Shown here in pieces: positions 1 to 10,111 of a DNA stretch of 64,000 nucleotides. Under the pieces are notes generated by a model, which did no database searches, had not been told where the DNA came from, and saw only the letters and a list, made by a program, of their open reading frames with translations. A program made the position numbers and the translations under genes. Origin of the DNA: Saxidomus purpurata (Eukaryota > Mollusca > Bivalvia > Venerida > Veneridae). Where the stretch lies: the NCBI GenBank assembly GCA_022818135.1, contig JAFMSR010000002.1, positions 28,868,327-28,932,326 of the forward strand, in the 5' to 3' direction. Positions within the stretch are counted from its first letter, which is position 1, and every line of letters starts with the position of its first letter.

Positions 1-1383
1 TATGCTACTTTGTTTCTTAGTGATTGAATTTGTCACTCATCGTTACTGATGTCTAATCGTTAAACAGATAATATTCTTCTGAAAGCTGTTTTCTCTACCG
101 AGCTATAATACTGCTTAAAGTGACCATATAAATTAAGACATTTATCAAAATATTTACACCTCAAAGGTGAAATCCGGTGCTCCAACAGTTGATTTAAACG
201 TAAAAACAAACGATAACAGTAGCAAAGGGCTATCAAGTGGTAACATAAAATACTACCAAGCCCTCTATTGTTTTATGAGACTCACCCACTAAATCAATTT
301 TTCATTTTGACCCGCTAGGCCAAACCAATGCTATTTATGGTGTATTTATATACTATTTTGTGATTAGAGTTTAAAATGATCATAATGTCTGAAACTTTAC
401 ATAAATGTCATTAATCACCGGTAATATGTTTTGCTAGTCGACGATTGATTAGTTTCGTTTAGCGGTACCGCAATACATTTGTAAACAAAGAGAAATATTA
501 GGCGTTTACAACCGAAAGTTCGATCAAAAAGAGGCAGATGTTTTACTCTGACATAAATAAATCCACATCATTCTGTAAAAATACAAATTTTCGGTACCAG
601 CATCGGATTCAACCTTTAAAAGAAGTATATTATCAAAGCTACATCTAAAATATATGAATATGTACAAGACTTTTGATTCCTATTGAATATAGTGTAAAAA
701 CATAAAACTCTTTTTGACTATCCTAGCCAAAAGTTAAAATTATACCTACTTTGTAAGGTACGTTTTCATTTCTATCAGTCAATAAAAGAGGACTCTATAT
801 AACTCATTCAGTCATTCTTTATGGTTTAAGCATTTTTCCTGACCAAGCTGTAGTATGGCCATTTTGAAGAGTACTATCATTTCAATCCATTGATTTGACA
901 GAGATTTTTGTTCCAGAACATTAACTAAGTATTCTGTTTGGAAACTAACACTGTACACAAAAACGATGTCATTATCTACCAAATGTCACTAATCTTACGA
1001 GTCAAATCCCCATTATAGAAAAAACGCTTCACCTTCACTATTCATCGAATTGAATTCAGTTTCTATGTTGTAATTTATCGTCTTATAGACAATAGCATGT
1101 ATAGTTAAATTCATACTCATAATTCCTGGTCACGTTTCAACATTTGTATCAATGACCTAACATTTTATATCGCACTGTACATGTAAAAGTATGTAAGACA
1201 CAAAAACGATTGCTTTCCAAAATGCGTAAACATTATTAATGTATTTATTAATATTCATACAGTGACATATACTGTGACGTCTTTTTGTTTTGTATACTGT
1301 ATGTTGTATATTTTCTGACGAAGACATAAAGTTGAAACATGTAAGTTGAAACATGTAAATTGAAAACTTCGTGTTGTCTTGAT
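1..1383. other. AT-rich non-coding DNA downstream of the RdRP-helicase gene
   Basis: No convincing exon, RNA gene or transposon is visible. A short tandem run of a 14-base unit (gttgaaacatgtaa, about three copies) lies near 1331-1362, just beyond the candidate polyadenylation site. Confidence 0.5.
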
Positions 1384-1389
1384 TTTATT
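1384..1389 (-). promoter_or_regulatory. Candidate poly(A) signal of the RdRP-helicase gene
   Basis: AATAAA on the minus strand, about 84 bases after the stop codon at 1473. The spacing is plausible for a short 3' UTR. The motif is common in AT-rich DNA. Confidence 0.4.
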
Positions 1390-1472
1390 TATACTAAACA
1401 TTATTAAAACATCAACAACAATTATCAAAGCTACGGTTAATCAATATTATTGTCCTTTCATTATTGCAAAAG

Positions 1473-4400
1473 TTACTGTTGCCGGGTTGTTTTTTTTGTC
1501 GGACGATTTGCGCCGCTTCGTTTTTTTGGCCTAGTCTCAGGACTTACTGGTTTAATCGCTTCCATTGGTAGTTCCGGAGCACTATTCAGCCAACAAGCCC
1601 ATATTTGCGAACTTCTCAGTGTTGTTTTATTGCCAACGACAATCAGTCCTCTCTTAGCTCTGGTGAGAAGTACATTCAATCTTCTTGGGTCATCAGAAAA
1701 GCCTAGTGATGCCCTGTCATTGCAACGAACTGTGCTTACTACAATAACGTCCCTTTCCTGGCCCTGAAAACCGTCTACTGTGCTAATTTTAACTCCATGT
1801 TTTATCTTGTCCTTCAGTTTTTGGACTTGGCCTTGATATAAAGTGATTATGCCGATCTGGTGTGTAGCAATTCTATATTCGCGAAAAGCTTCCTCGTGGA
1901 CATCAAGTAAAACATCAATAACCTTTCCAACTACATCAATTTCATCCTGATTTGAATAGGATGTTCCATATTTTCTTTCTCTTCCGTTTACGTTCACAAA
2001 ACACAATGGTTTATCTTCCGGCCAGGGGAATGTAATTGGCAATCTCTGTTCCACTGATTTCGCAGCTTTTAGTTTGTTTTCATAAAACTCCACAGACGGA
2101 AAATTCATAATACCGGGATGCATCCTGTGCTGAACGTCAAGAAAAGAAACTGGTATTGTCTGATTGTTAAACCATCTATGGAATAGCGTAGTCGATAATT
2201 CAGCGACATCTGGAAGATTGGGAGACTTGAGGTTTTTTGGACATTCTTTTACTACTGGTCCAAGTTGTTTGGGATCTCCAATCATTACTAGATGTTCAGC
2301 GCCGTGAACAAGACTACACAACAAAGTTGTTTCCAATGTCTGCGTTGCTTCATCAACAAGAACAAAAGGAAATCTAAAGTTCTCCAATCGCGTATCTCCC
2401 GCCCCACCACAAGTCGTAAGAATGACGTCCGCCGCTTTAAGTACCCTGTTTATGATCCTTGTGTTACTATAAACATTGCCTTGTTGATCACGTATCTTTG
2501 ACTTCTTTGCCTCTCTCTCTGCAATTAGTTCTACCTGACCCTCAAGTGACACATCGTATAAATCACTGTCTATCCCTTCAACTGGACCGACACGTATGAC
2601 AGAAACATGACTTCTTAGACGACGTGTCAGATTATCTACCGCTACGTTTGTTTCAGCAACTGCCAAAATGCCTTCGTATTTCTTTAAACCGACAACACAT
2701 CTAATGATCTGGCATGCGACTTCGGTTTTCCCAGTACCAGGTGGTCCTTGAATCATGCAAACTTTATTTGTCAATGCTGACTGTACTGCATGCATCTGAC
2801 TTTCGTTTAATTTATCACTTGAAGCTACAGTTTCATTTTGAATGTCACGCACAGTAACCGCTTGATCACAATTTTTGGTCCCAGAGGCACTGACGTTGCA
2901 GGACTGCACAACATTTGTGAAGATTACGTTCAGTTCAGTTCTCGATATGATTTCCTTGAAGGCAGAAACAACTCTTTGGTACATAACAATATTGCCAATG
3001 AGTTCTATACTCCAGTACTGAAGATTGTCAGATGTCATAAAATGTATCAAAATATCCGGCGTCTTTTCACACATCTTCACGGATATTGTGCATGGTGCGG
3101 TATTCAGCTTTTCAATTTGTCCAATACATATAAGCTGCTTTTCTAGGACGTGTTGGTCACTATTTTGCTTTGAAATCATGACATATTGGCCTTTGAATTT
3201 ACAAGAATTTTGTTCAAGAGCTCCTGTTCTGTAGAAAGACAGTACAGATGGTTCGTTTTCAGCTGTGGTGTCGATCTTTAGAAACGTAATGCTATTTTGT
3301 CTCTCTGTTAATGTTTTTCTATCTGATTCCTTAGTAAACTTTCGATATTCAACCATGTGTTCGTGGATTTCAAATAACAGATTCAAGAGATGAAGTATGC
3401 CATATTTTTTAGCATACAGTCTCAGAAAGGCATTGTCTTCAGTTAAATCTTCACACTGTTCTGTCATGGCTGTCCACGAAAGCAGCAGTTGTTCAACAAA
3501 AAGTACCGCTGACAAAGAATCAAGGTACACAAAGCTTTCCCAGTTTTCCAGAACATCTATGTACTCCGTTTGAATGACCTGGGTAAGGTTGGTTTGTAGT
3601 AGTTGACTTTTCAGGTCATTCAATCCCAGTCTACAAAGTATTGACACAACCGAAAGTAAATGCACAGGAACCTTTAGAATATCGGAAATAATCACAGTGA
3701 TTTCCGTCAACACTGTCTTGATTTCTTCCGGTAAAGTCAAGGGTATGACCTTCGAAACTAAATTAGCAAGCATTTCCATGAAGGGGTATACAATTTCATG
3801 TGAAAGATTTCTTGGGAACCATTTTTCTAGTACTGATTTAAAAGTGTACGGGTTTCCATCCTCGGCAACTTCTTTGAGCTTTTGACAGAGATCTTCGTCT
3901 GATGCTACTTCAATGTCTATTTCAGTCTTTGGAAACGCTGAATCCATGTCTAGGACAAAGGCACTATCACTTCCAGCTTCAGTGCCCATCTCTTCTGCAA
4001 CAGGGAGGTTATCATTCACATCATATATATCCCAATACGGAATTTCTCCATTGCAGTTCTGTGCGTACACTTCAATCATTACAAAGGGTACCTTGTTTAT
4101 CAGTGGATGTGTCCGTCCTTGTTCTAAAATTTTCCTATTAAATCTCTGCAAGTCGACACTAAGGGCATTCCTGACTTCATCGCATACACGTTTATTCCAT
4201 CGCCCTTTCACCGATTTTCTGTCTGTAGCGTTTAACCATACAAACGTCAGATTCTTTTTACCATTCCGATAAAGCTGAAATGTATCTCTCGTCAAGTCTA
4301 GAATATATTCTCCTCCAAGAATATACTTCAATTTGTATCCAAAGTGCCTTGAGTAAAGTAACCCAGTTATCGTTCCTGAAGAAACTTGTTGCTCTATACC

Positions 4401-7349
4401 CATTTCCAGCTTTCCTATAATTTGTAACTCAAGAATTACGTCATCTGGCATCTTGAAGACTAGCAGGGTGTTGTCATTTGTAGTTAGCGCTTTAACAAGA
4501 TAGCTCCAGTCAAATGTATTGTGCTGAAGCATAACATAACTTTTCCATGCATTCAGGGGACTGTCCATTTGAAAATAATTTAGTTCATCCTCTGATACAA
4601 TTTTTGATCTGTTTAGAGCATTAAGCAGAATCTTGGATGGAATTCCTATATCTAAGGCACGTGTTCTCTCCTCAACAGAAAATACTGAGAAATTTATATA
4701 GTCTGCAAAATCTTCCATAAGAAGGTCGAGTGTCTCTTCCTTTGTTAATCCTAAACCACTCTTGTAATTCCAAAGAAACATGAGCTTCTGGAACTCTGAT
4801 ATGTTCGAGTGCGTTGTTTGCGCAAAATATTGAACAAAATCTTCCGAAATTGTATCACTTATCCGCGACTCGGTTGTCGAACCAATACTACATTTACGTT
4901 CAGCAAATTTCTCTGAAAACGCTTTTGCTTTCTGAAGCATTTTTATCCAAACATACTTAGGTGGAGCTAAGTCATCCTGCCTGCCAGTCTCGTTACTTGG
5001 TTGTAAACCTCTTGGAATTTCTATCTCTTCGCCTGTTTTACTAGCATCGATAACCTTCGAAAAGAGTTGCCCTAGTCTTTCACATTCGGTGGAACCTGTC
5101 CCTTTTAAATCCGCCCATTCATTGAAGTATTTGTCAACTCTTCCTATCAACTTCTGTGTTTCATTTTGTTTTGAAAAATATGAAATAATCTTATCTTGTG
5201 TTATAGTTCCAGTTGGTTTACTGTCTGCTCCAGGGTAGTCATACGGAGGTCGCATAAACTTTGGAATCAATTGCTCATCCCATGTGACAAAATATTGGTC
5301 CCCGTCAAGGTCAGAACCTGCTATTTCATTTGGGTGAGGTCTTTTACCACGAGTTGGAAATACTATACAGTCAACAAGGTGGTGTAATTTCCGAATATCT
5401 GGATTATCTGTCTCGTCCACGGCTGTCAGTACTCTGACGTCCCCTAACAAATAACATGGATTTTTGCAAACTACAACTTGACCTCTTATCGTCATTGGTT
5501 TGTCTGAAATTGTCAGCCGAAGGAAACATTGACCGTAATCTAAAACACCTGCTGGGTCACACACTCCAAATATGTTTCTCGACTCTGCAATAAGTATTTT
5601 TAACTTCGGAACCTTGGAAACCTTGGAAACCTTAGAGAGCTTGGAAACCATTTTCGTTTGGAGCTGACTCAACTTATCTTTTTCTGCTTGTAATAAATTG
5701 TCGACGCCACCTACTTCATTGATGCGCTGAGCCAAGTCGAACATATTTTCCCACTGAAGGACCTGAATTGCCGACTCGGAATCTGTCATCATTTTGGTGA
5801 TGTTGTTTAGGTATTTTTCCTGTTTTTCTTCAAAAACTGTACCTCTGATTCCAAGTCCAGACAATAACATGACAAACTGCTTATTCAAGTGTCCAAATGT
5901 ATATGGTTTTGAGTAATCACAAACGCCAATGTAAGGATGTTCTGTGGAGTCAAACTTCTTCATAGAAGGTCTTACCATAATTGCTTTGTCTGGAAGTTCT
6001 CTATCCAAGACAAGAACACCTTTGTATCCCTGAAACCTGACTTGAAAAACTGCAGGTATATAATCCATCCTCACAACATCTGCACCCATGGTCGGGTCGT
6101 GCCGATTATACAGCTCGATCGAGGTTGGTAGATCCAAAAAGCACGAATGCAAATAATCTGCACCCACAGCAACGGTAAGTTGTTTTGCTAACGTTTTTCC
6201 TATCGCCCCGCAGCCATCTGTGAAATTAAAACTGCCATTTCGTATTGTAATGTCTTCCTTTTCTATAATATTTTCCTCTTTAACAACCACATTAGTCAGT
6301 GAAACTCCTGAAAATAGCAGACTTATTCTTGCCAGCCGCTTTGAGACTGTCTTGATAGCGTTGAAATCGCCGTGTCTTTGCAGAATTTCTGTAACTTCTT
6401 GAGATGTCCCCTCCCACATAAAACACTTCCTTGACTTGAGACCACTTGTACTGCAACCTAGAAATGAATATTGATGACCATTTACAAATATACCACCTAA
6501 TAACATCTTCTGAACAACTGTCGATTTAACACTCATGTCAAAGTTCAAGCATAACAGTTTTTCGTGCCCTTCTTTAGAAATGAATTTGTTGGTTTCACCA
6601 TCCATGTATTGTGTCCATTCTTGTTTTGAATAGTGTTCCGTGATCTCTATTGTAGGAATTTTGATGCAGCTGGCTTCCTTTTTGCTTTTCTTCAAATAGA
6701 ACACAAAGTTTGAGGATACAAAGCGATCTTCATCGTTCATCTTCGGGTGATAATTTAAAAGTGTTGAAGATTCGAGAGGAATTTCGCCCTTAATCGCTTT
6801 CTTTACAGTGTTCATACGTGTTTTAGCATCTGATGACTTCATTTCTAGAAAAGGAATGTGAAGTAAGTGAAAATAGTGCAGATATGTTTCCCTTAATGTG
6901 TACCACAGCTCTTGTGATAATATCAAGCATTTACCATCATCATGTCCGTAGTTAACTGGGCTGATAAACAGTACTAATGCCCCTTTGTACCTTTCAATGC
7001 ATTCAATCACTTCATTTGTTTTCAGAATTTCATCAACAATACCCCTACCGACACAAATTTCAAGCAGAACTAACGCAGTTATAATACAGTTTTCTGTTAT
7101 GAAATCTCGTCCTCTAATATGACGTTCTTTATCACACTGGCTCGTTATGATACCCTGTTGAACATCAATAAAGTTTTTGTCATCACATCTATAGTCCTGC
7201 CTACTATGGATGCTATGATCATTCAAGACTCTGTTCGCCACATTCAGTATATCTGTAGTACTTTTCAAATGTTTCTGGCATTCTCCTCTTATCTCTTTGA
7301 TCAATTTCTTCTTCCCTGCCCCAGCAGGTCCACAAACAACTATGTTCAT
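1473..7349 (-). CDS. RNA-dependent RNA polymerase fused to UPF1-like SF1 RNA helicase (1,958 aa)
   Basis: One uninterrupted ORF reads as a cellular RDR/QDE-1-family polymerase followed by a superfamily 1 helicase. Residues 1-200 are a P-loop domain (G7-K14). RdRP signatures follow: NGHQYSFLG near 289, FTDGCGAIGK at 376, a QGYKGVL segment near 440, RPSMKKF at 460, ESRNIFG at 589, and the catalytic DLDGD at 680-684. Helicase motifs are GPPGTGKT at 1535-1542, DEAT at 1666, GDPKQL at 1691, QHRMHP from Q1740, DGFQGQERD at 1859, and an arginine motif VI around R1897. Residues about 900-1400 match nothing I recognise. Family knowledge: RDR enzymes make dsRNA from single-stranded templates in RNA silencing, and Hrr1/ZNFX1-type helicases act beside them. 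That this protein does both is inference. The ATG is followed at once by the first P-loop strand; a splice acceptor lies 14 bases upstream, so at least one 5' exon is likely. No frameshift or internal stop. Confidence 0.93.
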   Translation of the reverse strand: MNIVVCGPAGAGKKKLIKEIRGECQKHLKSTTDILNVANRVLNDHSIHSRQDYRCDDKNFIDVQQGIITSQCDKERHIRGRDFITENCIITALVLLEICVGRGIVDEILKTNEVIECIERYKGALVLFISPVNYGHDDGKCLILSQELWYTLRETYLHYFHLLHIPFLEMKSSDAKTRMNTVKKAIKGEIPLESSTLLNYHPKMNDEDRFVSSNFVFYLKKSKKEASCIKIPTIEITEHYSKQEWTQYMDGETNKFISKEGHEKLLCLNFDMSVKSTVVQKMLLGGIFVNGHQYSFLGCSTSGLKSRKCFMWEGTSQEVTEILQRHGDFNAIKTVSKRLARISLLFSGVSLTNVVVKEENIIEKEDITIRNGSFNFTDGCGAIGKTLAKQLTVAVGADYLHSCFLDLPTSIELYNRHDPTMGADVVRMDYIPAVFQVRFQGYKGVLVLDRELPDKAIMVRPSMKKFDSTEHPYIGVCDYSKPYTFGHLNKQFVMLLSGLGIRGTVFEEKQEKYLNNITKMMTDSESAIQVLQWENMFDLAQRINEVGGVDNLLQAEKDKLSQLQTKMVSKLSKVSKVSKVPKLKILIAESRNIFGVCDPAGVLDYGQCFLRLTISDKPMTIRGQVVVCKNPCYLLGDVRVLTAVDETDNPDIRKLHHLVDCIVFPTRGKRPHPNEIAGSDLDGDQYFVTWDEQLIPKFMRPPYDYPGADSKPTGTITQDKIISYFSKQNETQKLIGRVDKYFNEWADLKGTGSTECERLGQLFSKVIDASKTGEEIEIPRGLQPSNETGRQDDLAPPKYVWIKMLQKAKAFSEKFAERKCSIGSTTESRISDTISEDFVQYFAQTTHSNISEFQKLMFLWNYKSGLGLTKEETLDLLMEDFADYINFSVFSVEERTRALDIGIPSKILLNALNRSKIVSEDELNYFQMDSPLNAWKSYVMLQHNTFDWSYLVKALTTNDNTLLVFKMPDDVILELQIIGKLEMGIEQQVSSGTITGLLYSRHFGYKLKYILGGEYILDLTRDTFQLYRNGKKNLTFVWLNATDRKSVKGRWNKRVCDEVRNALSVDLQRFNRKILEQGRTHPLINKVPFVMIEVYAQNCNGEIPYWDIYDVNDNLPVAEEMGTEAGSDSAFVLDMDSAFPKTEIDIEVASDEDLCQKLKEVAEDGNPYTFKSVLEKWFPRNLSHEIVYPFMEMLANLVSKVIPLTLPEEIKTVLTEITVIISDILKVPVHLLSVVSILCRLGLNDLKSQLLQTNLTQVIQTEYIDVLENWESFVYLDSLSAVLFVEQLLLSWTAMTEQCEDLTEDNAFLRLYAKKYGILHLLNLLFEIHEHMVEYRKFTKESDRKTLTERQNSITFLKIDTTAENEPSVLSFYRTGALEQNSCKFKGQYVMISKQNSDQHVLEKQLICIGQIEKLNTAPCTISVKMCEKTPDILIHFMTSDNLQYWSIELIGNIVMYQRVVSAFKEIISRTELNVIFTNVVQSCNVSASGTKNCDQAVTVRDIQNETVASSDKLNESQMHAVQSALTNKVCMIQGPPGTGKTEVACQIIRCVVGLKKYEGILAVAETNVAVDNLTRRLRSHVSVIRVGPVEGIDSDLYDVSLEGQVELIAEREAKKSKIRDQQGNVYSNTRIINRVLKAADVILTTCGGAGDTRLENFRFPFVLVDEATQTLETTLLCSLVHGAEHLVMIGDPKQLGPVVKECPKNLKSPNLPDVAELSTTLFHRWFNNQTIPVSFLDVQHRMHPGIMNFPSVEFYENKLKAAKSVEQRLPITFPWPEDKPLCFVNVNGRERKYGTSYSNQDEIDVVGKVIDVLLDVHEEAFREYRIATHQIGIITLYQGQVQKLKDKIKHGVKISTVDGFQGQERDVIVVSTVRCNDRASLGFSDDPRRLNVLLTRAKRGLIVVGNKTTLRSSQIWACWLNSAPELPMEAIKPVSPETRPKKRSGANRPTKKTTRQQ

Positions 7350-7362
7350 TTTGTAAGCAAAC

Positions 7363-7373
7363 CTGAAAAAAAA
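7363..7373 (-). other. Probable splice acceptor just upstream of the RdRP-helicase ATG
   Basis: On the minus strand a run of eight T is followed by CAG (7365-7363), 13 bases before the ATG. It suggests a 5' exon further upstream (above 7.4 kb). The frame stays open from the ATG back to this acceptor, so a short upstream coding exon cannot be excluded, although the P-loop strand starting at residue 2 argues that the ATG is the real start. Confidence 0.5.
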
Positions 7374-8686
7374 TCTAAAATTATTACTGTTTACTTAAGA
7401 GCTTATCTTAGTTATTTCGGTATAATTTGACGGAAAGCAATATTACCGCATTCAGTCTGACAAAGAATGGGCCACAAATTCATTTATACCCCCGATGCTT
7501 TACAAAATAGCCCAGACTTGTGACATTAACGCAACCTGAACTTACAACCAACGATCGTCGGAAATCGTTTCTGATACTTTACCAGCTGAGCAAAGCTGGC
7601 GGCAATGTAATACAAAAGTGTATATACCCATTCATAGCGATACAATAAGCTTTTAAGCTTTCGTCGTAATCGAACTAAAATAAATTCGTAGAAAATTATG
7701 TACAGGTCCCGGCAACTTACAATACTTCTATAAGCTTGTTCAAATTAAAATTAATAGACAAAATGGAAATATTTGCAATACATATTGTCATATTTTAGCT
7801 GACTTGTATGACATCTTAAATCTAGGCTTCCCTACCTGAAATTCAGTTGCTCCTACGCTACGTTAGAAGGTGTAAATCATACATATAGCATCTTATTTCT
7901 ACGTGTTGTACCAAAAATCCTGAAAATAAACATAACTTGGATTATTTCGATTATAACAAATACATGTATGTTTCAATGGATTTTAAACATTTCAACGTAT
8001 ACATACAGGTAAAACAGTCCGTATCAGTGTTATAATACCATATATGTTTCAGATGAAATGAGATTTACCGTCGCTGACACACGTTCTGAAACATGCAGAG
8101 GTAACGGATTACACTAAGTATGTTATTAAATTCAATATCTAATGATAGTGTATTAATTGTAGTTCTGACTTCAATACAATTTCTTTATAGATAATGAAGT
8201 TTAAAATATCGAAGACTTCTGTCAAGGAATTTTAACTAAAACTACCTAAGTTCTTTGTTCGAAATTTCTTCTTTTAAAAATTATTAGAAAAAATCAAAAG
8301 ATCAGACATATGCCTTGGAGCTAAATTGCAATTGTCTGTTTAAATTAATTCTTGCAGCTCTGTTCTGGCTCTTAATTATCGTTGTTTGTGTATTTTGCCA
8401 TTTCCCCATATTGTACAGCAGTAATCGAATGTAGGTAGTATATAAGCATTAAAGAACATAAGTTTCGACAAGTAATAACTAATTCTTTTTAGCAGTGCAT
8501 TTTTAGAGTTTAATTTAGAAGTTAATTTAATAGCTAGCTGGTATTTCGAGTGTTATCTATATAACCCCCATTACGTTTTTGAGCAGTTACAATTTCAATC
8601 TGTACGTTTTTTACTTTCGATAGAAGTTGTAATAAGCTGCTATAATCATGCACTTGGTTGTAGCTGGATGCAGTGCCATATTATTT
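7374..8686. other. Upstream region of the RdRP-helicase gene, no gene seen
   Basis: AT-rich sequence without a supportable ORF. By position it should contain the 5' exon and promoter of the minus-strand RdRP-helicase gene, but I cannot place either. Confidence 0.4.
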
Positions 8687-10111
8687 AACAAGAGGGCCAT
8701 GATGGCCCTATATCGCTCACCTGATTATCAGTCCACTTGCCTTATAGGTGTGGTCAATTTTGACCCAAGAGGCATGATTTGAACAAAGTAGGTGGAAGAC
8801 CACAAGACAATGTTACATACCAAATAGGTTTTCTTATATACATCTCTTTGTAAAACAAGTGACCTCCTTGGCAGGGCCAATATTGACCCAACGGGTAATG
8901 ATTTGAACAAACTTTAAAGACAACTACTAGGCAATGCTACATGCTAAATATCTAAGCTCTAGGTCCCGTGGTTTAAAGCTGCTCGCTCTCAGATTTCGGT
9001 AAAAAAATTAATTTCTTCAAACTGTATGTAAATAATGTATTTTAGAACATATGGTGATATAAAAAGGCTCCAGTATAAATTCATGTCACATACATCTCTA
9101 AATTTCGAAGAATACGCTACCAAATTCAAAAGCGTTGCAAACGCTTTTGAAATTTCAATATAAATATATAGTGTAGCGGTGCCGTGTTACCGACCTTTTC
9201 AATCGATTTCTGCAATTCCTACCTAGATTTTTGTATTCTAGCCTTTAGTTTTACATCTATGAATAAGAATGTCCATTTTTTTCAACGGTAACTGAGAGCG
9301 AGCAGCTTTAAGAGAAGAAGATTTTTAAAGTTTTTCCTATATTAGCCTTTGTAAAACTAAGTGAGCCCTTGGAGGGGTCAAGTTTGATCCGGGGATCATA
9401 ATTTGAACAATCTTGGTAGATGTCCACTAGACAATATTACATGACAAATATCTAATCTCTAGGCCTTTTGGTTTCAGAAAAGAAATTTTCCTATATATGA
9501 GCCTATGCAAAACTAAGTGACCACCCGCGCGGGGCCAATTTTGACCCGGGGGTCATAATTTGAACAATCTTGGTAGAGGTCCACTAGACAATGCTACATG
9601 CCAAATATCTAAGCTCTATGCCTTGTGGTTTCAGAGAAGAAGATTTTTAATGTTTTTCATATTTGTTGCCATAGCAACCAGAGTTCTGCATGGAATGGAA
9701 TTCTTTGAACAACTTTGACAGAGGTTCATGCAAGGCTGTTATTCATGCAAGGAACATCCTTGCAAAGTTTCATCAACATTGGCCCAGTGCTTTCAGAGGA
9801 GATGTTGTTTGAAGGAAATGGTGGACGGATGGATGGACGGACTGACGGACGGACATACTTACCAGACGGACTTTGTGAGGTTATCCCTTTGATCTTTCTT
9901 TTATCTTTTTCAACCCCACAATACAATTATTTAACCCCACAATGCCATTTTTTTAACCCCATAATGACGGAATGAACTCAAAGAACCTCACAATGCTAAG
10001 TTGTACTCAAACCCTAACCCCGTAATGTCTACTGGGCATGTACGGACGTACGACGGACAGAATGTGATCCTAATAGCTCACTCTGGCACTTTGTGCCAGG
10101 TGAGCTAAAAA
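8687..10111 (+). repeat. Dispersed repeat with tandem core, copy 1 (ggccctatatcgctcacctg family)
   Basis: It begins with aacaagagggccatgatggc and ends with ggcactttgtgccaggtgag. Both ends carry a small palindrome plus an inverted GCTCACCTG/CAGGTGAGC motif, as in a non-autonomous DNA element. The interior is about four diverged units of roughly 160 bp with phrases such as 'ggtcaattttgaccc' and 'ctaagctctaggcc'. A simple GGAC/GGAT-rich stretch lies near 9830-9855. No transposase ORF. The same family appears reversed at 28512-29325. Confidence 0.75.
8973..9311. mobile_element. TTAA-flanked MITE nested in the dispersed repeat
   Basis: Inverted ends AGCTGCTCGCTCTCAG (8977-8992) and its exact reverse complement (9292-9307) are each bordered by TTAA (8973-8976 and 9308-9311). 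The host repeat reads '..gtggtt' before and 'agagaagaag..' after, which in the neighbouring unit near 9627 is continuous, so this is an insertion. The TTAA duplication is typical of piggyBac-type mobilisation. The roughly 315-bp interior has no ORF. Confidence 0.82.

Noticed and set aside
1473..7349. The RdRP could be viral in origin (an integrated RNA virus)
   Set aside because: The DLDGD motif, RPSM and ESRNIFG blocks belong to the cellular RDR/QDE-1 family, not to viral right-hand polymerases.
1473..7349. The intronless ORF as bacterial or other contamination
   Set aside because: The flanks are AT-rich DNA like the rest of the window, a eukaryotic splice acceptor sits before the ATG, and the domains are eukaryotic.
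1450..7430. Many plus-strand ORFs of 60-119 codons across the RdRP-helicase gene
   Set aside because: They are antisense shadows of the long minus-strand frame and resemble nothing.
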